Assembly (NCBI GenBank): GCA_043101835.1 | Contig: JBICHM010000329.1 | Coordinates: 1 to 9,413, forward strand | Length of the DNA stretch: 9,413 nucleotides | Source: JBICHM01 sp043101835 | GTDB lineage: Bacteria > Planctomycetota > Phycisphaerae > Phycisphaerales > UBA1924 | Reading direction: 5' to 3' | Shown here: positions 1 through 5,334 of the stretch, in pieces | Layout of the letters: each line of letters starts with the position of its first letter | How positions within the stretch are numbered: the stretch's first letter is position 1 | The notes under the pieces: model-generated | What the model was told of the DNA's origin: nothing | Seen by the model: the letters and a program-made list of their open reading frames with translations, nothing else | Database searches by the model: none | Program-made: the position numbers and the translations under genes

Positions 1-240
1 TTTTCGGGGACATTCCTGAACCTGGTGGACGGGAGTGATTTCGGCGGCGTCGATGTGAGCGACTTCGGCCTTCGCCTTCTCCCGGGCACCTTCCTCGCGT
101 TCGCCTTCAACCCCGATATCGAGGGATACGACGACGACACCGACCTCGATCTATGGATCCGGCAGGTGCCGAGCCCGGCGGGTGTCGCGCTCTTCGGCGT
201 CGCCGGCCTTCTTGGCGCGTCTCGGCGCCGACGCGCCTGA
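1..240 (+). CDS. C-terminal end of a PEP-CTERM-like (VPxP-type) exported protein, 5' truncated by the window
   Basis: The reading frame is open from base 1 to a TGA at 238-240, so 79 residues of the C-terminus are visible and the start lies upstream. The last 24 residues look like a sorting tail: a short VPSPAG motif, a hydrophobic helix (VALFGVAGLLGA), then a run of arginines (SRRRRA). This three-part layout is that of PEP-CTERM and related tails, which are thought to direct export and then processing at the membrane. Planctomycete proteins often carry a VPxP/TPxP variant of it. The part before the tail is acidic and rich in Gly/Asp (for example YDDDTDLDLW), as expected for an extracellular domain, but I recognise no catalytic family. 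A strong terminator follows directly, so this is the last gene of its transcript. The tail class is fairly sure; the function of the protein is unknown. Confidence 0.7.
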   Translation, partial: FSGTFLNLVDGSDFGGVDVSDFGLRLLPGTFLAFAFNPDIEGYDDDTDLDLWIRQVPSPAGVALFGVAGLLGASRRRRA

Positions 241-265
241 CCCACGACTCCATTCGCCCACTTCA

Positions 266-293
266 CCGGACGGCCCTGGCCGTCCGGTTTTTT
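266..293 (+). terminator. Rho-independent terminator of the PEP-CTERM-like gene
   Basis: A perfect 10-bp inverted repeat (CCGGACGGCC at 266-275 and GGCCGTCCGG at 278-287) is followed at once by six T residues (288-293). It begins 25 bases after the stop codon at 240. The formal loop is only two bases, so the top pairs probably open to leave an 8-bp GC-rich stem with a larger loop. Stem plus U-tract is a textbook intrinsic terminator. It isolates the upstream gene from the sigma-54-like promoter that follows. Confidence 0.9.
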
Positions 294-375
294 CGTGCGC
301 CCACCGAATCGAGCGGTGGTGATTTCCGGACCTGACCTCAAGGCGCCGATCGGGAGCGTTCGATGCAGATCCGGC

Positions 376-390
376 TGGCAGGGTGTTTGC
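376..390 (+). promoter_or_regulatory. Candidate sigma-54 (RpoN) promoter
   Basis: The bases TGGCAG-GGTGT-TTGC (376-390) match the -24/-12 consensus TGGCAC-N5-TTGCW. The invariant GG (377-378) and GC (389-390) are separated by exactly 10 bases. The main differences from consensus are C to G at 381 and G instead of A/T at 391. Transcription would start near 402, giving a leader of about 55 bases before the ATG at 457, which has a good Shine-Dalgarno. The site lies in a non-coding stretch between a terminator and a gene start, which is where a promoter should be. No activator binding site was recognised in the 80-150 bases upstream. The match is seen directly; its use is inferred. Confidence 0.5.
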
Positions 391-688
391 GGAGAGGCTT
401 TGCGCACCAACCGCCAGCGACCGGGCGACATGCGCCCGGAGAAGGAGCCCCTCGCCATGCGCATCAACGCCGCGAGCGCCAGCAACCCCGCCCTCCTCCG
501 CCAGATCGAGCGTCGCAACGCGACCGAGACGGCGCAGCCGAAGCCCGTGTCCGAGCAGCCTGCGGGCGCGAAGATCGACAGCGTCGCCGTTGGTGAGGCC
601 GAAACGCGCCAGTGGCCGGGCAAGGCGCTGGGGATCCAGAAGATCATTGACTCGGGTCGCGCTGTGCCCGCCGCGCCGAACTCGCGCG

Positions 689-720
689 TGCCTGCGCAAT
701 CGCTGCGCCGACGCGCGAGT
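689..720. repeat. 32-base inverted insertion (template-switch signature)
   Basis: These 32 bases are the reverse complement of the two flanks read as one block. Bases 689-711 are complementary to 721-743 with one mismatch (T704 opposite G728), and 712-720 are the exact reverse complement of 680-688, so 31 of 32 positions agree. The order is S1 - S2' - S1' - S2, meaning an inverted copy of S1S2 sits at the S1/S2 junction. With neighbouring bases this makes two interlocked perfect 18-bp inverted repeats, 671-688 with 712-729 and 686-703 with 729-746. Without the insert, 671-679 and 721-729 would form a 9-bp hairpin with a 9-base loop, a plausible seed for the event. The insert shifts the frame by +2 (the same as -1), which matches the observed frame change. 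Confidence 0.85.
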
Positions 721-773
721 TCGGCGCGGCGATTGCGCAGGCACGCGCCGAAGCCGCGGACGCCGGCGGCGCG

Positions 774-1559
774 GTGGACGCGCCGGACACCGTGCCCGTG
801 GAAGACGAGGTCGAGGCCGGTCAGAGCCCGCTCCGCTACGGCGACGCCGACCTCGCTTACCTGAACGAATCTTGGGGCAGCGTCACCGGCGACGCCGGGT
901 TCCGCGCCGAATACGACTTCAACGCCGACGGCCTGATCGATGGCGCCTACCTCGGCGAGTTGCTCGGGCGCTACGGCGAGCTGAAGCCGACCGACACGAC
1001 GGTCGAGGGTGATGCAGTCCCAGCCGAGAGCCGCACCTTCACGCAGGCGGATGTCGAGGCGTTCCAGGCCTTCTGGGGCGCACGCGAGGGCGAGGAGGGC
1101 TTCGTTGGCCGCTTCGACCTCAACAGCGACGGCGTGCTCGACGGCGCCGACCTCGGCCTGATCCTCGGCTCGCTCGGCGAAGCGAAGCGCGACCCCGGGC
1201 TGCAGGACGAGCCCGAGGATGTCGTCGGCTCGACTCGGACCGACACCGGCGCATCGCCCGCGCTGACCGAAGCCGTCTCGATTGCGGAGGAGACCATCGC
1301 CGCGGCGAGCGCCGCGGAAACGGGGTTCACCGCCGAGACGCGCGTGCTCGAGGCGTCGGACTTCCTGCGCGTGCTCGACGGCCTCCGGGAGGATTCGGTC
1401 CGGAGCGTTTCGGACGGGCAGGTGGATCGCGCCCGGGATCTGGACAGCCTGCGCGAGAGCCTGGTGGCCTCGCTGCTGACGCCGTCGCGCACCGATGCGC
1501 TCTCGGACCTCCAGACGCTCCTCGAGCGCCTGGGCGGGGCGGGCCTCCGCAACGCCTGA
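774..1559 (+). CDS. In-frame 3' portion of the broken gene, carrying both dockerin-like calcium loops
   Basis: This is the stretch a gene caller would report alone: 261 codons from a GTG at 774. The frame is open from 651, but 774 is its first ATG/GTG/TTG and no Shine-Dalgarno precedes it, so I do not think translation naturally starts here. It holds two similar units 201 bases apart, each an aromatic-rich helix (LAYLNESWG; VEAFQAFWG) followed by a calcium loop and a second helix. Loop 1 (915-953) reads DFNADGLIDGAYL and loop 2 (1116-1154) DLNSDGVLDGADL, the dockerin type I/F-hand pattern DxNxDGxxDGxDL. Loop 1 has Tyr where the last Asp ligand is usual, so it may bind calcium more weakly. The C-terminal 110 residues are predicted helical and acidic, with no recognised family. 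If the upstream frameshift is an artefact, this is simply part of the 356-residue protein starting at 457. Confidence 0.5.
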   Translation: MDAPDTVPVEDEVEAGQSPLRYGDADLAYLNESWGSVTGDAGFRAEYDFNADGLIDGAYLGELLGRYGELKPTDTTVEGDAVPAESRTFTQADVEAFQAFWGAREGEEGFVGRFDLNSDGVLDGADLGLILGSLGEAKRDPGLQDEPEDVVGSTRTDTGASPALTEAVSIAEETIAAASAAETGFTAETRVLEASDFLRVLDGLREDSVRSVSDGQVDRARDLDSLRESLVASLLTPSRTDALSDLQTLLERLGGAGLRNA

Positions 1560-1572
1560 TCAAGCCTGCGCG

Positions 1573-1604
1573 TTGACTGGCGGACCCGGCGCGCGGAGCA
1601 TCAT
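1573..1604 (+). promoter_or_regulatory. Weak sigma-70-type promoter candidate before the DUF151 gene
   Basis: The 66-base gap 1560-1625 has a TTGACT (1573-1578, close to the -35 consensus TTGACA). Downstream is CATCAT (1599-1604), which resembles the TATCAT seen before eno, but the spacer of 20 bases is long. A start near 1611 would leave a short leader that still contains the GGAGG Shine-Dalgarno. The evidence is weak, but no terminator separates this gap from the broken gene upstream, so either a promoter here or read-through must serve the downstream series. Confidence 0.25.
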
Positions 1605-1625
1605 GCGCGTCCGGAGGCGTTTCCG

Positions 1626-2033
1626 ATGGCTGTGCAAATGGAGCTCTCTCGCATTCTCATCCGTGAGTTGAGCGACTATCAACTCATCGAGCTGCGCGAG
1701 TTCGACGGCGATCGGTCGTTCCCGATCGTCATCGGCCTGCCCGAGGCCCAGGCGATCGAACGCCGCCTCAAGGGCATCGAGATCAAGCGCCCCCAGACGC
1801 ACGACCTGCTCGCCAACGTCATCGAGCAGATGGGCGGTGAGCTGCTCTCGATCACCATCAACGACCTCGCCGACCACACCTTCTTCGCCACGCTCGACGT
1901 CAAGAACGCCAGCGGCGAGACGCTCCACATCGACTCGCGCCCAAGCGACGCGATCGCCCTGGGCATCGCCAACGATGTGCCGATCTACGTCGAGGAGCAC
2001 GTCCTCAACGAGGCGCAGCGCGACGAGGTCTGA
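1626..2033 (+). CDS. DUF151 / bifunctional nuclease (BFN) domain protein
   Basis: A 135-residue single-domain protein of the DUF151/BFN family. The signature is clear: SFPIVIGLPEAQAI (31-44), RPQTHDLL (55-62), then a strand-rich half ending in IDSRPSDAIALGIANDVPIY (102-121), where RPSDAIAL is the most conserved part of the family. Plant members are reported to have RNase and DNase activity. For bacterial members the natural substrate is not settled, so the nuclease role here is only family-level. No signal peptide is seen, so the protein should be cytoplasmic. The ATG at 1626 is chosen because GGAGG (1613-1617) sits eight bases before it; a second in-frame ATG at 1638 is too close to that site. 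truD begins 15 bases after the stop, so the two are probably co-transcribed. Length is typical of the compact bacterial form. Confidence 0.9.
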   Translation: MAVQMELSRILIRELSDYQLIELREFDGDRSFPIVIGLPEAQAIERRLKGIEIKRPQTHDLLANVIEQMGGELLSITINDLADHTFFATLDVKNASGETLHIDSRPSDAIALGIANDVPIYVEEHVLNEAQRDEV

Positions 2034-2048
2034 TCGGAGGGAGCACCA

Positions 2049-3332
2049 ATGCGCGTGGACCCCGGCGCACGACCGCGCGCGTATCTGACGAGCGACATCC
2101 CCGGCCTTGGCGGTCGCCTGCGCGACGAGCCGGAGGACTTCGTCGTTGACGAGATCCCGCTCTACACGCCGTCGGGCGAGGGCGAGCACCTCTATCTGCG
2201 CATCGAGAAGCGCGACATGGCGACGAGTTACGCCGCCGAGCAGCTCGCGCGCGCCCTCAACGTGCGCACGCGATGGGTCGCCAGCGCCGGGTTGAAAGAC
2301 CGGCGCGCCGTCACGACGCAGTGGATGTCGATTCACGACCCCCAGCGTCGGCTCGACCCGGCGGCCGGAGAACTGCGCCCGGGGCTGCGCATCCTCGAGA
2401 CGGGGCGCCACGGGAACAAACTTCGGCGCGGGCATCTGCGCGCCAACCGATTCACCATCACCCTGAGAGGGGCGCGCCACGACGCTGATGGTGCGCGGGC
2501 GGTGCTCGAGGATCTCGCCCGGCGCGGCGTGCCCAATCGCGCCGGCGAGCAGCGGTTTGGCAATCGCGCGAACAACCACCTGCTCGGTCGCGCCCTGCTG
2601 CTGGGCGACCATCGCGCTCTGCTCGACGAACTCCTCGGCCCCGATGAGGCGTTCGAGCGCGCCGACGACCCCGGCCGACGCCTCTATGCCGAGGGGCGAT
2701 TTGACGAGGCGATCGACGCCTTCCCGCGCGCGGCGCGCGCGGAGCGCGTGGCGCTCGCGGCGCTCGCACGAGGCAGAACGCCCGAGGAGGCGTGCGGCGC
2801 CATCGATCGCCAGCAGCGGGGCTTCTGGCTCACCGCGCTGCAGTCGGCGATCTTCAACTGTGTGCTCGACGAACGCATCGAGCGCGGCGCGCTGGCGACG
2901 CTTGAGGTCGGCGATATCGCGATGCTCTTCGGCGAAGGCCGCAAGGGGCCGACTTTTCTCGTCTCCGAGAACGACGCGCGCGACCCGGACACGATCGAGC
3001 GCGTCGAGCGCCTGGCCGTCACCGCGACCGGGCCGCTCTGGGGGCCGAAGATGCAGCAGGGGGCCGGCGCGGTCGCCGAGCGCGAGCGCGCGGCGCTCAG
3101 CGAGTTCGGGATCGACGAGGACGCGGTCCACGCCTTCGCGGCGCGGGCAGGCGTCGACATCATGCCCGGCGCGCGTCGCCCGCTCCGAGCGCTGCTGCAG
3201 GACCCCGACACCGAGGCGGGCGAGGACGAGCGTGGGCCCTTCGTCCGCTGCCGCTTCACGCTCTCCCCCGGCGCCTTCGCGACGATCGTCATGGAGGAGG
3301 TCATGAAGCCGCTCAATGCCCAGGCCGGCTAG
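2049..3332 (+). CDS. truD: tRNA pseudouridine(13) synthase TruD
   Basis: TruD converts uridine 13 of certain tRNAs (tRNA-Glu in E. coli) to pseudouridine in the cytoplasm. The protein shows the family landmarks in order: FVVDEIPLY near the N-terminus (31-39), the catalytic motif SAGLKDRRAVTTQW (79-92) with Asp84 as the expected catalytic aspartate, NKLRRGHLRANRFTI (123-137), VPNRAGEQRFG (161-171), the FWLTALQSAIFN helix (259-270), and a C-terminal GARRPLRA motif near residue 376. At 427 residues it is longer than the E. coli enzyme (about 350), but the extra length is spread out and no extra domain is obvious. The ATG at 2049 has GGAGG (2036-2040) at a good distance; this Shine-Dalgarno lies just beyond the stop of the DUF151 gene. 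The HAD gene begins 23 bases downstream, so truD sits mid-operon. All key residues are present and the enzyme should be active. Confidence 0.96.
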   Translation: MRVDPGARPRAYLTSDIPGLGGRLRDEPEDFVVDEIPLYTPSGEGEHLYLRIEKRDMATSYAAEQLARALNVRTRWVASAGLKDRRAVTTQWMSIHDPQRRLDPAAGELRPGLRILETGRHGNKLRRGHLRANRFTITLRGARHDADGARAVLEDLARRGVPNRAGEQRFGNRANNHLLGRALLLGDHRALLDELLGPDEAFERADDPGRRLYAEGRFDEAIDAFPRAARAERVALAALARGRTPEEACGAIDRQQRGFWLTALQSAIFNCVLDERIERGALATLEVGDIAMLFGEGRKGPTFLVSENDARDPDTIERVERLAVTATGPLWGPKMQQGAGAVAERERAALSEFGIDEDAVHAFAARAGVDIMPGARRPLRALLQDPDTEAGEDERGPFVRCRFTLSPGAFATIVMEEVMKPLNAQAG

Positions 3333-3355
3333 GCTTCGGTCGAGGAGGGCGGCCC

Positions 3356-3988
3356 GTGGGCGATCGACCGAGGCTCGTATGTTTCGATCTGGGGGGCGTG
3401 CTGGTGCGCATCTGCCGCTCGTGGGAGGAAGGCTGCGCCGCGGCGGGCGTCGACCTCCGGCCCGACTACCGGCCCGATGAGGCCGGCGAGACGCGCCGGC
3501 GCCAGGCTGTGGATGCGTTGCAGCGCGGCGCCATCACGCGCGACCAGTTCTGGGCGACCGTCAGCGACACCTTCCGCGGCGTCTATACGCCGGAAGAGAT
3601 CTCGCGCGTGCATCGCGCATGGCTGCTCGGTGAGTACACCGGCGTCGGCGACATCATCGACCGCCTCCACGAGCGCGCGGTGGCGACCGCGTGCCTGAGC
3701 AACACCAACGAGCCCCATTGGGAAGATCTGGTCGGCTACGACAGCCTGCGCCGGCTGCAGGCCCGGTACGCGTCGCACGAGATGGGGCTGGCGAAGCCCG
3801 ACGCCGCGATCTACCAGGCGTTCGAGCGCGAGGTAGGCGCCTCGGGTGACGAGATCCTTTTCTTCGAGGACACGCCGGAGAACGCCGACGCTGCGGCCGA
3901 CCTCGGATGGAAGACCTGTGTCGTGGATCCGCACACCGAGACCGCGGCGCAGATCGAAGCGGCCCTGCGCGAGCACGGCCTGCTCTGA
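3356..3988 (+). CDS. HAD-superfamily hydrolase (subfamily IA, YihX/haloacid-dehalogenase-like)
   Basis: A 210-residue HAD phosphatase-type protein. Motif I is FDLGGVLV (10-17) with nucleophile Asp11; motif II is the Ser in CLSNTN (Ser115); motif III is the Lys in GLAKPDAAIY (Lys147); motif IV is FFEDTPENADAA (169-180) with Glu171-Asp172. The helical cap lies between motifs I and II, as in subfamily IA. Motif I has Gly13 where most HAD phosphatases carry a second Asp (DxD); DLGG/DLGN is normal for the YihX-like branch, so this is a family trait rather than damage. Likely substrates are small phosphomonoesters such as sugar phosphates, but none can be assigned. The start is GTG at 3356, preceded by GAGGAGGG (3342-3349); no ATG lies between it and motif I. 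It sits 23 bases after truD and 20 bases before cinA, so co-transcription is likely. Confidence 0.9.
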   Translation: MGDRPRLVCFDLGGVLVRICRSWEEGCAAAGVDLRPDYRPDEAGETRRRQAVDALQRGAITRDQFWATVSDTFRGVYTPEEISRVHRAWLLGEYTGVGDIIDRLHERAVATACLSNTNEPHWEDLVGYDSLRRLQARYASHEMGLAKPDAAIYQAFEREVGASGDEILFFEDTPENADAAADLGWKTCVVDPHTETAAQIEAALREHGLL

Positions 3989-3996
3989 CGACGCCC

Positions 3997-4011
3997 TATC
4001 CTTCCGCGATG
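3997..4011 (+). promoter_or_regulatory. Possible -10 box for a leaderless cinA transcript
   Basis: TATCCT (3997-4002) is followed by exactly six bases and then the cinA ATG at 4009. No Shine-Dalgarno is visible in the 20-base gap after the HAD gene. A -10 element six to seven bases before a start codon would place transcription initiation on the A of ATG, as in known leaderless genes. The same spacing recurs at the nitrilase gene (8980-8994). No good -35 hexamer was found. Confidence 0.35.
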
Positions 4012-5334
4012 GCAACACCCGCGCACCGGACCTGCGCCGTCCTCTCGGTCGGCGATGAGCTCGTCCTCGGCCAGACGCTCGACACCAACTCGAAATGGCT
4101 CTCCGCGCGCCTGCTCGAACTCGGTGTGCGCGTCGTTGAGCACCGGACCGTCGCCGACGACCTCGGTGTGCAGCGCGAGGCGATCGCGACGCTCGCGTCG
4201 CGCATGGATCTGCTCATCATCACCGGCGGGCTCGGGCCGACCGAGGACGACATCACCCGCCACGCGCTCGCAGCGGCAGCCGGCGACGAACTCATCGAGG
4301 ACGCCGCGGCGCTCGAGGAGATCCGGAACTGGTTCGAGCGTGCCGGGCGCGTCATGCCCGACGGCAATCGCGCGCAGGCCCTGCGTCCCGCGCGAGGAAA
4401 ATGCCTCTCGAACGACCGGGGCACGGCGCCGGGGCTCGCGCTGACCATCACCGCCGGGCAGAACGCGTGCGATGTGTATTGCCTGCCCGGCCCGCCGCAC
4501 GAGATGCAGGGCATGTTCGAGTCATTCATCGCGCCGTCGATCCGTCCGCAGGCCGGACGCGTCGTCGCGGCGCGAGCGTTGCACACCTTCGGCATGGGGG
4601 AATCGGCCATCGCCGGACTGCTCGGGGATCTGATGCGCCGCGACCGCAACCCGCTCGTCGGCACGACGGCGAGCGATGGCGTGGTCTCCTGCCGGATCCG
4701 GTTCGAGGGCGACGCCGACGACGCGACGGCGCAGCGCGAGGTCGATTCGATGGCCACGCGCCTGCGCGACCTCCTCGGCGATGTCGTCTTCGGTGAAGGC
4801 GTGGACACGCTCGCCAGCGTCGTGCTCGATGCGCTGCGCAAGCGCGGGCAGTCGCTCGCGACGGCCGAGTCGTGCACCGGCGGAATGATCGGCCAGACGC
4901 TCACCGCAATCTCCGGGTCGAGCGATGTCTACGCCGGCGGGTGGATCACCTACGCGAACCAGATGAAGTCACAGGAGATCGGCGTCGATCCCGCGCTGAT
5001 CGAGCGCGAAGGGGCGGTGAGTCGATCGGTGGTCCTCGCGATGGCCGAGGGCGCACTCGACGCGGTCGGGCCCTCGGGGTCGCGGGTCGATCACACGATC
5101 GCCGTCAGCGGCGTCGCAGGCCCCGGCGCCAGCGAGGCGAAGCCCGCCGGCACGGTGTGGATCGGCCTCGCCTCGCGCAGCGCGGCCCCTGCGGCGCGCC
5201 TCTTCCGCTTCCCCGGCGGGCGCCACACGGTGCGTATGCGGACGACGCAGGTCGCGCTCGCGCTCTTGCGCCGGCGCATCCTCGGCCTCGCCGACCGCGA
5301 CTGGCTGTGGGAGGACCTCGCCGGGCGCGGCTAG
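4009..5334 (+). CDS. cinA: CinA-family protein: N-terminal molybdopterin-binding-like (COG1058) domain plus C-terminal NMN amidase (PncC) domain
   Basis: A full two-domain CinA of 441 residues, close to the usual length. The N-terminal domain shows SVGDELVLGQTLDTNSKWLS (13-32), ITGGLGPTEDDITR (71-84) and the LPGPPHEMQGMF block (159-170), the hallmarks of the CinA/MoaB-like fold, linked in characterised homologues to ADP-ribose/nucleotide pyrophosphatase activity. The C-terminal domain has AESCTGGMIGQTLT (286-299), GSSDVYAGGWITYAN (303-317) and AVSGVAGPGASEAKPAGTVW (365-384), typical of nicotinamide mononucleotide deamidase (PncC), which recycles NMN to NaMN for NAD synthesis. CinA is competence-induced in streptococci; nothing here points to competence. 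The frame stays open upstream to 3907 but that part overlaps the HAD gene, and the family N-terminus fits the ATG at 4009. There is no Shine-Dalgarno; see the -10 candidate at 3997. Its TAG overlaps the stop of the convergent pyrophosphorylase gene. Confidence 0.95.
   Translation: MATPAHRTCAVLSVGDELVLGQTLDTNSKWLSARLLELGVRVVEHRTVADDLGVQREAIATLASRMDLLIITGGLGPTEDDITRHALAAAAGDELIEDAAALEEIRNWFERAGRVMPDGNRAQALRPARGKCLSNDRGTAPGLALTITAGQNACDVYCLPGPPHEMQGMFESFIAPSIRPQAGRVVAARALHTFGMGESAIAGLLGDLMRRDRNPLVGTTASDGVVSCRIRFEGDADDATAQREVDSMATRLRDLLGDVVFGEGVDTLASVVLDALRKRGQSLATAESCTGGMIGQTLTAISGSSDVYAGGWITYANQMKSQEIGVDPALIEREGAVSRSVVLAMAEGALDAVGPSGSRVDHTIAVSGVAGPGASEAKPAGTVWIGLASRSAAPAARLFRFPGGRHTVRMRTTQVALALLRRRILGLADRDWLWEDLAGRG

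Larger units (their letters stand above)
457..1559 (+). pseudogene. Dockerin/EF-hand-repeat protein gene, frameshifted by a 32-base inverted insertion
   Basis: The ATG at 457 has a clear Shine-Dalgarno (AAGGAG, 442-447, nine bases away) and opens a natural-looking frame (MRINAASASNPALLRQIERR...) through about base 688. Past that point this frame turns into arginine-rich shadow sequence and stops at 862-864. The believable protein continues one frame back (-1), through GAAIAQARAEAADAG and on to TGA at 1557-1559. The switch coincides with a 32-base inverted insertion at 689-720. Deleting it joins the two frames exactly, giving 356 residues. The rebuilt protein has a polar N-terminus without a signal peptide or membrane helix, two dockerin-like calcium loops in its middle, and a helical C-terminal third. 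The family is not recognised and no function is assigned. Either the gene is truly broken in this strain, or the insertion is a sequencing/assembly error and the gene is intact. A sigma-54-like promoter precedes it and no terminator follows. Confidence 0.65.

Noticed and set aside
671..729. Transcription terminator or small mobile element (MITE-like) from the inverted repeats
   Set aside because: There is no T-tract after the repeats, no target-site duplication, and the inserted bases are entirely derived from the immediate flanks rather than from a foreign element.
660..746. Programmed -1 ribosomal frameshifting driven by the interlocked 18-bp repeats, which have pseudoknot topology and the correct frame sense
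   Set aside because: No X-XXY-YYZ slippery heptamer is found just upstream of the structure, the stems are extremely GC-rich, and the 31/32 self-match with exact frame restoration on removal is better explained by an inserted inverted copy.
2720..2770. CG-alternating tract (cgcgcgcggcgcgcgcgg) inside truD as a regulatory or Z-DNA element
   Set aside because: It encodes an ordinary Ala/Arg-rich helix in truD. The run is short and explained by codon bias.
1560..3131. 523-codon open frame on the minus strand opposite the DUF151 gene and truD
   Set aside because: Shadow of high third-position GC. The translation has no family features, while both plus-strand genes have strong conserved motifs and ribosome sites.
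3907..4008. Extended CinA N-terminus from 3907
   Set aside because: The extra 34 residues overlap the HAD gene's coding end and are unlike CinA. The family N-terminus begins at the ATG at 4009.
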